DNA from: DATGHS01 sp035307785
GTDB lineage: Bacteria; Planctomycetota; Planctomycetia; Gemmatales; Gemmataceae
Length of the DNA stretch: 40,604 nucleotides
Direction of reading: 5' to 3'
NCBI GenBank assembly: GCA_035307785.1
Contig: DATGHS010000046.1
Location: 1 to 40,604, forward strand
A model generated the notes under the pieces. It searched no databases and had not been told where the DNA came from. It saw nothing but the letters and a program-made list of their open reading frames with translations. The position numbers were made by a program, and so were the translations under genes. Each line of letters opens with the position of its first letter. Position 1 is the first letter of the stretch. This document shows positions 8,288-15,683 of the stretch, piece after piece.

Positions 8288-8684
8288 CGAAATTCCTTTC
8301 TGTGCAAAGAAACGAACTGTAACGGGTTTGGATTCTGCTGGCTAAGGAATCCAGTGCGCCAGCTATTCAAAAACGCCTCAGGGCGGCAAGAAATCGCACT
8401 CTCGCCGGCCCGGCGTCCTAGGTGGGTGGACGGGATCGACCCCGTCACAACAAGGAAGATAGGAACCGTGCGGGAGATCGGCAAGAGGCGGAATCCAGAG
8501 AAGCGAATTGACGAGATCAAAAATAAGATCGAACCAAGTCCCAATCGATGTCTTGAAAACTCAAACCGGCTCGCAGTTCTGACTTCATTGATACGAACCA
8601 TCCACTAACGAACAGCAAGGAACGGTACGCTACGAGACGAATGTCCGTTGCGCTCCCCCTCTCGGCTGGCGAACCGAAGTGCTT
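8288..8684. other. 397-bp gap between CAP gene and UnbV-like gene
   Basis: An open frame on the + strand (8282-8608) has no ribosome-binding site and no recognisable content. A small hairpin (GACGGG-ATCGA-CCCGTC, 8427-8443) is present. No RNA gene or clear promoter was seen. Confidence 0.4.
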
Positions 8685-10703
8685 TCAACCGCCTTCCGAA
8701 GCCTCCGCCCCCAAATACACCGTGTGCCAGCCCGGCGTGACGTGCAAAGTCTGCAACCGCATCTTCCCATCGGCGCCCCGCCAGCGCACGTCTACGTTAA
8801 GCACGGCACCGGCTTCCACGTTGCCCAAACCCAAATGGATGTCTGGTGCGCGCTTGCCCGAATGGCCCGACCCGCCGTCCACCTGGCTGACCAGACGTCG
8901 GCCATCGAATAAGTGGACGGTGACTGCCGCCCCGATGGCGGGTCGGCTCAGCCTATCGGCCCGTGGATGACCATCGAGCACCTCGGTTTTGTCACCGGTT
9001 TGCGGGCCGACCGGCAGCCGCAGATGCAGGCCCAGGAAGGCGCCGGGGTTGGGAGCGGTATTGCGGAAAAGGAACGACGGTTCCCACTGGTTGGCTACCG
9101 CGAAGTCGAGCCGGCCATCGCCATCGACGTCCGCCAGGGCGATACCGCGCGCGACCATCGGGCTGCCCAATCCTAACCGGTGCGCGATATCGTAGAAACG
9201 ACCATCCGCAGCCCGCACAAAGAAGAAGAGCCGATCGCCGACGCTGAAGTCGGCCCCCGGTCGAAAGTCCGGCCAGAAACGGGGGTTGGAGAGCAGCAGG
9301 TCGTTTGTGGCGGCCAGCTCCTGCCCCTCCGGCCAGCGGTTGGTCGTTCCTTTCAAGAAGCCCGTCGCTTGCACTGCTTCGAGAACGCCGCTGTTGTCGA
9401 AATCGGCCAGACGGCAATCCCAGCCCCAGCCGCTGCGCGACAGGCCCAGCTGCTCACCGGCATCGTAATAGGGGGCGACGCCCTGCTTCATTCGCTCTAC
9501 CTGTCCGGTGCTCAACCAAAGGAAATGACTCTCGTAAAGGGAGTAGGGGCCGGAGATATTGCTGACGTAGATGTCGGGCCAGCCGTCGCCGTTGATGTCG
9601 CCGAAATCGATTCCCATGCCCTTGAACGAATCCTGGCCCAGCACACGGGAGCGCGGCGTCGTGAAACCGCGCTGGCCCTCCAGCAGGGCAAAACGCAGCT
9701 GCCCAGGTATCGAACGGTTGTGCAACAGCCGGTCCGGCCCAAAGTCGTTGGCGACATAGACCTCGGGCAAGCCATCGCCGTCGAGATCAGCGGCTCCCGC
9801 AGCCAACGTCCAGCCATGCGAGACTTCTTGCACGCGGCTCGGATGAACGAATACTTGAGGATAAAAAAAGTCGGGATTGACCCTCTCGAATTGGACGAAG
9901 GGCGTTTTCCCGCCGCCCGCTTTCTTCCACAGGAAAAAGTGTGGTCCCGCACCATTGAAGGCCCGGCAGAGTGATTCCGGCATGGATAGTTGGCCGCTCC
10001 CGTTGGGGTCGAGATAGTCTGCTCCGTCGGGGAAGTAGTTGCCGATGATCAGGTCACAATGGCCGTCGCCGTCGAGATCGGCCTGGGTCGCGGAACACGA
10101 GAACCAGCGCTCGTACGGCTCGATCAGTTCGCAGGGAATGAACGATTGCGCCGTCAGAGTCCCTCGCTTGCGCGTCGGGCTAACAGCGGGTTGTTGCTGG
10201 AGATAAAGGATCGGCGAGCGACCCCAGAAACAGACGAGCACATCGGTCAGGCCATCCTCGTTGAAGTCGCCCAGCAGACAGCCCGTGGGGGCCATCGTCG
10301 AGTCGTAGGCTAGCGATCCGGGTTGTAAGACAAAGGGCTCATAGCGATCCTGGGGTGTTCCGGGGGCTGGAGCAATGACCACCTGGTCGATTCTCGGATC
10401 GATGTAGCAGAGGTCATTTGGCAGTCCATCGCCATCAATGTCGCCCAACGCCACGGAGGCGCCGACTGCCGAGAGATAGGCCGACAGATGCGCCACGGAT
10501 GGGTGGACCTGGCGCACGGTCTTGTGGGGATAACCGGCCGGCTCCGGAAATGCGAGTTTCTCAAAGCGAAAGCGTGTGGCGATGGCGTCGCCTTCGGTGC
10601 TCGACAGCGTGGGAAGCTGGCTGAGGAAGTAAAGCGCGGCGACCAGAACCAACGTCACCAGAAGTGTGGCCGCTCGGCGTAGTCGCGAGGGAAGTGAGTT
10701 CAT
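8685..10703 (-). CDS. ASPIC/UnbV (CRTAC1-like) FG-GAP repeat protein
   Basis: A 672-residue surface or secreted protein. Residues 8-27 form a signal anchor. At least seven FG-GAP/VCBS calcium-loop repeats follow (GDIDGDGLPND, GDFNEDGLTD, ADLDGDGHCD, ADLDGDGLPE, GDINGDGWPD, ADFDNSGVLE, ADVDGDGRLD), predicting a beta-propeller. The C-terminal ~110 residues are the ASPIC/UnbV domain (IGAAVTVHLFDGRRLVSQ and LHLGLG-like strand). ATG 10703 has a strong ribosome-binding site (GGAGGAGG). The UnbU-like gene ends only 21 bp upstream; the UnbU-UnbV pair is known from enediyne clusters, where its role is unsolved. A KRKRG-type repeat half (10160-10181) is embedded in frame between two FG-GAP repeats. Confidence 0.9.
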   Translation of the reverse strand: MNSLPSRLRRAATLLVTLVLVAALYFLSQLPTLSSTEGDAIATRFRFEKLAFPEPAGYPHKTVRQVHPSVAHLSAYLSAVGASVALGDIDGDGLPNDLCYIDPRIDQVVIAPAPGTPQDRYEPFVLQPGSLAYDSTMAPTGCLLGDFNEDGLTDVLVCFWGRSPILYLQQQPAVSPTRKRGTLTAQSFIPCELIEPYERWFSCSATQADLDGDGHCDLIIGNYFPDGADYLDPNGSGQLSMPESLCRAFNGAGPHFFLWKKAGGGKTPFVQFERVNPDFFYPQVFVHPSRVQEVSHGWTLAAGAADLDGDGLPEVYVANDFGPDRLLHNRSIPGQLRFALLEGQRGFTTPRSRVLGQDSFKGMGIDFGDINGDGWPDIYVSNISGPYSLYESHFLWLSTGQVERMKQGVAPYYDAGEQLGLSRSGWGWDCRLADFDNSGVLEAVQATGFLKGTTNRWPEGQELAATNDLLLSNPRFWPDFRPGADFSVGDRLFFFVRAADGRFYDIAHRLGLGSPMVARGIALADVDGDGRLDFAVANQWEPSFLFRNTAPNPGAFLGLHLRLPVGPQTGDKTEVLDGHPRADRLSRPAIGAAVTVHLFDGRRLVSQVDGGSGHSGKRAPDIHLGLGNVEAGAVLNVDVRWRGADGKMRLQTLHVTPGWHTVYLGAEASEGG
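10160..10181 (-). repeat. Half of a KRKRG-type repeat embedded in the UnbV-like gene
   Basis: The minus strand reads AGCCCGACGCGCAAGCGAGG, encoding SPTRKRG. It matches, with few differences, the arms of palindromes at 13368-13422 and 20288-20347. Only one arm is present here. Confidence 0.6.
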
Positions 10704-10723
10704 GCAGATTACCTCCTCCAGAA

Positions 10724-10790
10724 ATCAGAGGTCAGAAGTCAGGAGCCTTCTAAACTCTGACCTCTGACCTCTGACTTCTGACCTCTGACG
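10724..10790. repeat. Palindrome of GTCAGAG/GTCAGAA units at the unbU-like 3' end
   Basis: The left side (TCAGAGGTCAGAAGTCAGGA from 10725) is mirrored by CTGACCTCTGACTTCTGACC-type iterations up to 10790. It encodes the last ~21 residues of the UnbU-like protein including its stop codon. Confidence 0.8.
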
Positions 10791-11918
10791 AAGGCATGCC
10801 AGCACATACATTCCCAGCCCGCGCGCCACGCAGACGATCGCCAGGGCGACGAACAGTCCGAAGACAACGTGGTTCATAACGAGCAAACTGTATACCACGG
10901 CTACCGACGCGCCAAAAGCGATCTGCGTCCGCGGTCGCTCCGGCGTCGTCGCTGGATCGGTTACCATGTAAAAGGTGAAAATGATAAATGCGACTCCCGT
11001 CATTGCCGACAGCCTGGCTGCGATGGGACAGTAACCGGTGGAATACCAGAGTATCAGACTGCTGACGACCGCCTGGAGAGCGAATGCACTCACCCAGGCC
11101 AGTGCCAGGGGCATACGTCGGGTGTACCAGGTGTTGAGCAAGCTGCCCGTGCAAATGATGACCAGCGGAACTATCCAATCGCCATTGCTGCCCAGGTTTT
11201 CCATGAATTGATACGGTGCTGCGATGCCGACCCAGGGGAACAGCAGCAGCGTGACCGCGATCCCGAAGTTGGACGGGTTCAGATAGTGCCGGGTCGGCAA
11301 CCCTGGGGGAATCAGGGCCGCCAGCACGGCCACCAGCGCCAGCATCGCCAGGCGAAATGCCAGCACCCATTGCGGCGAGATGGGAATCCAGTGGCTGGTC
11401 GGCTCACCGGTTTGGAGCAAAAGTACGAAGAGCACAAGCTGGAACAGCAGCAGAGGCCAAGCGCCCTTCGCGCTGCCAACAGGCATTCGGAACAGCGTCT
11501 TCGAAGTGATCGCCAAGGCGGAGGCGAAACAGACGACCCAGATGCGGTCGTTCGCATACAGCAACATCGCGCACGCCAGGCCGGAAATGTGGGCCGACAG
11601 CAGGCTATTCAGCAGGGCGCCGAAGCTCTTGGTGAAGGCTGGCCGGCGATGTTGCGCCCAGGCCTGCATCGCGTCCAGCAGTAGCTGGGTGATATAGGCA
11701 GTGGCAAGGGAAGCCAACGGTTGCGCATACGATTGCTCGAAACCGAACCAAAAATGGCCCAGAAGGTTGAAGACGGTGATCGCCACGGCGAAGCGGCGAA
11801 GCCCACCCAGTTGGTCCGGCTTGTATTGCTTGTCCGCCGCAGTTGTCTGGCCGGGACCGCCCACGACGAGCGTCGACGCCACATGCTCCGGCTTGTATCG
11901 GCTGTCAGCCACCATCAC
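10725..11918 (-). CDS. UnbU-like integral membrane protein (RnfD/NqrB-related)
   Basis: A 397-residue polytopic membrane protein with about nine or ten hydrophobic helices. It resembles enediyne-cluster UnbU and distantly RnfD/NqrB: note HYLNPSNFGIAVTLLLFPWV and the YMVTDPATTP motif that parallels the FMATDP-type motif of RnfD. I see no SGAT flavinylation motif, so covalent FMN attachment is not supported. The final residues (RSEVRGQRSEFRR) are encoded by a palindromic repeat and are unlikely to matter. It sits between the AhpD-like gene (79 bp upstream) and the UnbV-like gene (21 bp downstream). The role may be a membrane redox or transport step; this is inference from family resemblance only. 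Confidence 0.82.
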   Translation of the reverse strand: MMVADSRYKPEHVASTLVVGGPGQTTAADKQYKPDQLGGLRRFAVAITVFNLLGHFWFGFEQSYAQPLASLATAYITQLLLDAMQAWAQHRRPAFTKSFGALLNSLLSAHISGLACAMLLYANDRIWVVCFASALAITSKTLFRMPVGSAKGAWPLLLFQLVLFVLLLQTGEPTSHWIPISPQWVLAFRLAMLALVAVLAALIPPGLPTRHYLNPSNFGIAVTLLLFPWVGIAAPYQFMENLGSNGDWIVPLVIICTGSLLNTWYTRRMPLALAWVSAFALQAVVSSLILWYSTGYCPIAARLSAMTGVAFIIFTFYMVTDPATTPERPRTQIAFGASVAVVYSLLVMNHVVFGLFVALAIVCVARGLGMYVLACLRQRSEVRGQRSEFRRLLTSDL

Positions 11919-11945
11919 TACCTCGGCAAAAATGAATCAGCAATT

Positions 11946-12065
11946 AAGGATCAGAAGTCAGGAAGCAAGAAATGTACCGACCGACTCTCATCGTGGCTCA
12001 TTGGACCACTGATTCCTGTCTCCTAACTTCTGAGCCTTGACTCCTGGCTTCTGATTCTTGAATTG
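11946..12065. repeat. Large imperfect palindrome at the 3' end of the AhpD-like gene
   Basis: Left arm 11946-11971 (AGGATCAGAAGTCAGGAAGC) is mirrored by 12011-12065, which is built of TTCTGA and TCCTGA units. The right half encodes the C-terminal tail (QESEARSQGSEVRRQ) of the AhpD-like protein. Confidence 0.75.
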
Positions 12066-13200
12066 AGAGACAACCAGTCAGCACTTCGAGCCTGGCTGCC
12101 GCACCCCACAGGGCGGTGGTCACAACTATGTCCAGCACCTCGGCATCGTCGAAGCTGGCAGCGCGCAGCTCGTCGATCCGGTCGCGAGTGAGTGTGTACG
12201 AACGTAAGGCCACATCGTTCGCGAACCGCGTGATCAGGGCAGTTCGTTTTTCGTCCGCTTCAGCGCGTTTGGCCGGTTGCCAGTTATAAGCGAGTATGTT
12301 GAGGGTTTTCGCATTGGGGATGGGCTGAAGGACCGTCCGTCCAATCGCCATGAACTGGTTTAGATCGAGGCCGATGCTCCCGGTCGCCGCGTCCCGGCGG
12401 ACCAGCGCTTCCAGGAACTCGCGGAGGGCGGCCAGAAGCGGTGGCGCGAAAGACAAGCGCTCCACCCAGGCCGGGAGATCCCCCAACTCTAAGTCAATAA
12501 ACAGGGTACGGAGAGCCGTCAGGTGCTCGGCCGGCGTTGGTCCATGAACTCGTTTTCCGTCCAGATTAACGAACAAGCGAAAGAAGAGGGCCATCGCCCG
12601 AAGTCCAAGCCGGCGGAGCGGCTCGATCCGGCGCATCCAGCCTGGGATTTCGGGTTCCACCCCCAGGGCATTGGCCGCTCGGGTGATGAAATTGAACGCG
12701 ATCATCACACCCACTGCATCGAAATACTGCCGCGGCGACTGCGCGGCGGAAAATGCGGCCCGGACGTCTTCCGGGGTCACCTCCTCCGGCCGCGCGGTGA
12801 TCTTGACGGCCAGCGCAACGAACGCCTGGAGGTCCGGGGCGACCGGGGCCGCGAGCGGATTGCTTTCGAAGATGCGAGCATGTCGGGCGGACATCCCTGC
12901 AGCCTGCAGGAACCCGACGTGTGCCTCTCGTCAGTAATGGCAAGCATTTGTTTGAGCGACGCTGACCCCAATGGCCTCCTTTGCCAACCGGCTCAGCTCG
13001 CCATCCCACATGAAGTGGCGGAAGCCTCGTTCGAATGCCCACAGGAACCGCGGGCGCAGGCTGAACACCTGCATGACGTTCCAGGCAGTCCACTCCACCG
13101 GGAAAGGGACGGACCCAAACATGTCCGAGTGAATCATGGCATAGATCGCGCGCAACTCATCGTCGGCTTCCCGCACGGAGATTGTCTTGATGAACGCCAT
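11998..13200 (-). CDS. AhpD-like (carboxymuconolactone decarboxylase family) selenoprotein, predicted in-frame UGA = Sec
   Basis: A predicted 400-residue protein read through one in-frame TGA at complement(12931..12933). The first domain (residues 1-170) is a peroxidase-like CMD/AhpD domain. It contains C87 (codon 12940-12942), the TGA at residue 90 and H94, giving C-x2-U-x3-H exactly where AhpD proteins have C-x2-C-x3-H. After the TGA the frame stays open and family-like (EAHVGFLQAAG, then TPEDVRAAF and FDAVGVMIAFNFITRAANALGVE). Residues ~190-375 look like a second, degenerate CMD domain without cysteines. A hairpin with SECIS geometry follows the TGA. ATG 13200 has GAGG 6 nt upstream. The UnbU- and UnbV-like genes follow on the same strand. 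The final ~20 residues come from a palindromic repeat. The alternative is a nonsense mutation, which I consider less likely. An automated caller would report two genes (12931-13200 and 11998-12894). Confidence 0.8.
12889..12933 (-). promoter_or_regulatory. Predicted bacterial SECIS hairpin downstream of the UGA
   Basis: Read on the minus strand after the TGA: an 18-nt lead, then stem UUCCUGC (12912-12906), 5-nt loop AGGCU (12905-12901) and stem GCAGGGA (12900-12894), all seven pairs forming with one G-U. A lower GGG/UCC stem (12915-12913 with 12891-12889) closes over a 2-nt bulge. The loop starts 26 nt after the UGA and has G at its second base, which fits bacterial SECIS rules as I know them. 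Confidence 0.65.
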
Positions 13201-13560
13201 TGTGCCCTCGGGGAGCTTGTTGTGATGGAACGTTTCAGACTTTTGTTTTGCCAGGGGCGAATGACCGCGTCCAAAACCGTGGGCGCGAGTCCGGACGCTG
13301 AAGTCGATGCCGCGGGCTCCTGCGGCGCCTTCCTCCAAGAACAGTTTGCAATGGCTTGCAGCGCTGGATACTAGCCCGAAGCGTAATCGAGGGCTGCCCT
13401 CGCTTCCGCTTCGGGCTAGTATCGCCGCCTGCGATTGAGCGCAATTTGCTCTCGGTTGAACCCGGCCGCTCGTCCTCCGGGCATTCCTTTACAGTGCCTC
13501 GAGAGCCGGAGCCAGGATGGCGCGCTCAGGCGCCATTCCGGTTGCGGTGCGCAGGGAATC
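13201..13560. other. 360-bp gap upstream of the selenoprotein gene
   Basis: Holds the 5' region of the AhpD-like gene and one strong palindrome (13368-13422). The AhpD frame stays open upstream to a TTG at 13338 but without family resemblance. No convincing promoter was identified. Confidence 0.45.
13368..13422. repeat. KRKRG-type palindrome
   Basis: Arms 13368-13393 and 13397-13422 (26 bp, two mismatches) with a 3-nt loop. Each arm contains TAGCCCGAAGCG. Translated on the minus strand it gives the SPKRKRG string that I recall as frequent in spurious planctomycete ORFs. Confidence 0.85.
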
Positions 13561-14025
13561 TCACTCAAAGGGATTAGCGACGAAGCGCGGAGGGTGAAAG
13601 ATGGTGTGAAGAGGCTGCAGGGGTTGGTGAGACGATAGGCTTTCCGCAAAAGGAGCGGAAGAGGTTTCAACAACGAGTGTGAATGCAGCGAGGCCCCAGG
13701 CCTCATTCCCTGGCGGATGCACAGTAGGAACCGCAGGCAGTGGGGGAATCGACGGCCGATCGGAGCAATGGGGGCCCGAACACGGCCGGGGCTTCTCGGA
13801 ATGATTGGCGGGAGGCATCTGCTCTAAACCCGTCTGCACGACTGCTGCGTGGCCGGCGTTTTTACCCGAAGAGCCGATCGTCACATAGCTACCGCAGGAA
13901 GCCCAAGTAGTCCCGGGGGCGAGCAAGACAGCGCCTAACAGCGACAGGGCAACCACGAAAACCACACGAACCCGCCAGATACGGGCGAGCGGCAGCATCG
14001 GGTTGGCGTCGCGGTGTGCGGTCAT
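13561..14025 (-). CDS. Small secreted protein with C-x-GP-x-CS motif
   Basis: A 154-residue hypothetical protein. A signal sequence is clear (VRVVFVVALSLLGAVLLAPG, cleavage probably after TWAS). The mature part contains an early C-G-S-Y motif, then PCSGPHCSDRP followed by a proline-rich stretch and a histidine-containing C-terminus (HTIFHPPRF). I do not recognise a named family, although a C-x-GP-x-C-S pattern seems familiar from planctomycete envelope proteins. It precedes the AhpD-like gene on the same strand with a 360-bp gap and could be co-transcribed. A plausible promoter lies 34 bp upstream. A shorter start at 13998 is possible; neither start has a clear ribosome-binding site. Confidence 0.6.
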   Translation of the reverse strand: MTAHRDANPMLPLARIWRVRVVFVVALSLLGAVLLAPGTTWASCGSYVTIGSSGKNAGHAAVVQTGLEQMPPANHSEKPRPCSGPHCSDRPSIPPLPAVPTVHPPGNEAWGLAAFTLVVETSSAPFAESLSSHQPLQPLHTIFHPPRFVANPFE

Positions 14026-14399
14026 GGCTAGTCGAGTCGGTTACGAAATGCAAAGGTGAGAATAGGTTAAGCGAAGGCGTTCTCAATTGCAAGAAGAAAC
14101 CGTCGGTTTTTTCGACATTCGTTGAGGGCACCGCGCAGCCGGAAGCATCCAATTTCCGCTCTACATATTCTTGTTCCTGCTCGTGCTGCGTCTCGCAGCC
14201 AGTATGGTGCCCGGCTACTGCTTCGCTTTCTTTCCCTATTGCGAAAATTCGCCCGCTCGGTATAAGCCGCAAATTGGCTTTTCCCCGATCTCCGTGCGCT
14301 CGCAGGACTGGCATTGGCCGACGGCAAGCTGAATTGATCTGCGGTTGCCGGCCGAAGCAATCCGATAGCCCGCCATTCCAGGCTTTCAGGAGATTTGCT
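14026..14399. other. 374-bp divergent intergenic region
   Basis: Lies between two divergently transcribed secreted-protein genes and must hold both promoters. Only the minus-strand promoter (14059-14086) is evident. The SH3-like frame is open through this region from 14016 but the coding signal begins at the GTG at 14400. Confidence 0.5.
14059..14086 (-). promoter_or_regulatory. Probable promoter of the small secreted protein gene
   Basis: On the minus strand TTGAGA (14086-14081), a 16-bp spacer and TATTCT (14064-14059) lie 34 bp before the ATG at 14025. Confidence 0.4.
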
Positions 14400-15536
14400 G
14401 TGCGTTCCGTTATATTTTCCGGCATTACGTTCATCGGCCTCTTCGCGGCTGCGGCACAGGCGCAGCCGGTTTTGCCAGGTGCGCCAAAAGCGGAGCGCAT
14501 TCTCGTGCCGGATGTGGACGTGCGCTCCGGGCCCTCGCCGCAATTCCCGGCAGTTGGCAAACTTAAGCAAGGCGACATCGTTGAGGTAAAAGGAGATGCT
14601 GCCAATAGCCCCGGCTGGCTGGAAATCGTACCGCCGCCGGGGACGATCAGCTGGATTTCAGATGACGCAGTGGAAGCCGCACCACCCAACCCGAACGGCA
14701 AGCGGATATTCAAAGTCAAGAAAGACAAGACGCCAATCCGGACGGGAACCATCCTCGGCCAACCTCCCGTGGACCCGCCGATAGAGCGATGCGAAGTTCC
14801 GGCGGGAACACCTGTGACTGTGCTCGGAGAAAAGGTTTCCCTGCCGCACAACGAGAATCTCTGGCCTATCGAGCCGGTCGCGAATGATTCACGCTACATT
14901 CCGAATTCAGCAATTAAACCGCCGCCGCCCCCGACCACGGTGAATGCCACACCGGCGGCAAACACGAGGCCGGCTGCGGCCGCCGGCTCGAACGATCCGC
15001 CGCTCTGGACCCAGGCCGATCAGGCCCTGAAAGAAGGCCGGCTCGATGATGCCTCGCGGCTTCTTCTGCAACTTTGTGCCCAAGCTCGAACTAGCAACGA
15101 CGAGTTGCTCTCCGACCGTTGCCGCACCCGGCTCTTCGAAATTAAGCAGATGCGCCGTACCGGCACGCTCACCAGCCGCTCCGGCAGTACCGGCTTCACC
15201 CCGCCCGATTTGAACTCACCTCCGCCGCCACCGCTGGGCAAGCCAACCAGCATTTCTCGCAACGCTCCGGTGAAGGCGGTTGCGCCGAAGAAAGACAACG
15301 AAGAATCCGCCGCCGGCTACCTGCGCCGAAGCGGCCTGGAAATTGAAAAGGGCAAGCCCACCTATGCGCTCGAAAACAAAGACGGGAGCTTGCGCTTATA
15401 TGTGACGACCGATTCGGTTCTCGATCTAGAGCCGTATGTGAACCGCATCATTGAATTGCAAGGCGTGATCAAGAGCCGCAGCGACGTCCGTGGCGGCAAT
15501 CACATGGTGGCTTCGAAGGCGACGCTGCTGAAATGA
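14400..15536 (+). CDS. Secreted bacterial SH3-like domain protein
   Basis: A 378-residue exported protein. GTG 14400 is chosen because AGGAG lies 7 nt upstream (14388-14392) and a signal peptide begins there (SVIFSGITFIGLFAAAAQAQ). Residues ~35-90 form an SH3b-like domain (VDVRSGPSPQFPAVGKLKQG, then WISDDAV); a second similar segment spans ~95-160. A low-complexity proline/alanine linker follows, then a helical TPR-like stretch (TQADQALKEGRLDDASRLLL), another proline-rich linker and a C-terminal domain (YVNRIIELQGVIKS) reminiscent of a small OB-fold. The role is probably envelope or peptidoglycan interaction, by inference. It converges on the DUF1549 gene. Confidence 0.82.
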   Translation: MRSVIFSGITFIGLFAAAAQAQPVLPGAPKAERILVPDVDVRSGPSPQFPAVGKLKQGDIVEVKGDAANSPGWLEIVPPPGTISWISDDAVEAAPPNPNGKRIFKVKKDKTPIRTGTILGQPPVDPPIERCEVPAGTPVTVLGEKVSLPHNENLWPIEPVANDSRYIPNSAIKPPPPPTTVNATPAANTRPAAAAGSNDPPLWTQADQALKEGRLDDASRLLLQLCAQARTSNDELLSDRCRTRLFEIKQMRRTGTLTSRSGSTGFTPPDLNSPPPPPLGKPTSISRNAPVKAVAPKKDNEESAAGYLRRSGLEIEKGKPTYALENKDGSLRLYVTTDSVLDLEPYVNRIIELQGVIKSRSDVRGGNHMVASKATLLK

Positions 15537-15545
15537 TTCTTGCTT

Positions 15546-15626
15546 GTCAGAGCCGCGCACGGAGCGCAGCGCAGTAAGCGGCCACGCAACCCGCTTACTG
15601 CGCTGCGCTCCGTGCGCGGCTCTGAC
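15546..15626. repeat. Perfect 36-bp palindrome between convergent genes
   Basis: Arms 15546-15581 and 15591-15626 match without a mismatch and enclose a 9-nt loop. The arms contain AGCCGCGCACGGAGCGCAGC. The absence of any change suggests recent origin or gene conversion. Confidence 0.95.
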
Positions 15627-15629
15627 CAT

Positions 15630-15664
15630 AAAAAAACACACCCGCAATTGCTTGCGGGTGTGTT
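15630..15664 (-). terminator. Rho-independent terminator of the DUF1549 gene
   Basis: On the minus strand 13-bp perfect arms (15664-15652 and 15647-15635) with a 4-nt loop are followed by a T-run (complement of 15629-15636). It lies 20 bp after the stop codon. Confidence 0.85.
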
Positions 15665-15683
15665 CGTTTCGTTGCAATTTAGA

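Noticed and set aside
8282..8608. 108-residue open frame on the + strand
   Set aside because: No ribosome-binding site, no recognisable domain, and it overlaps the 5' end of the CAP gene on the opposite strand.
12931..13338. Separate short AhpD-like gene ending at the TGA, with start at TTG 13338
   Set aside because: The frame continues family-like beyond the TGA, and the upstream part to 13338 lacks resemblance; ATG 13200 has a ribosome-binding site.
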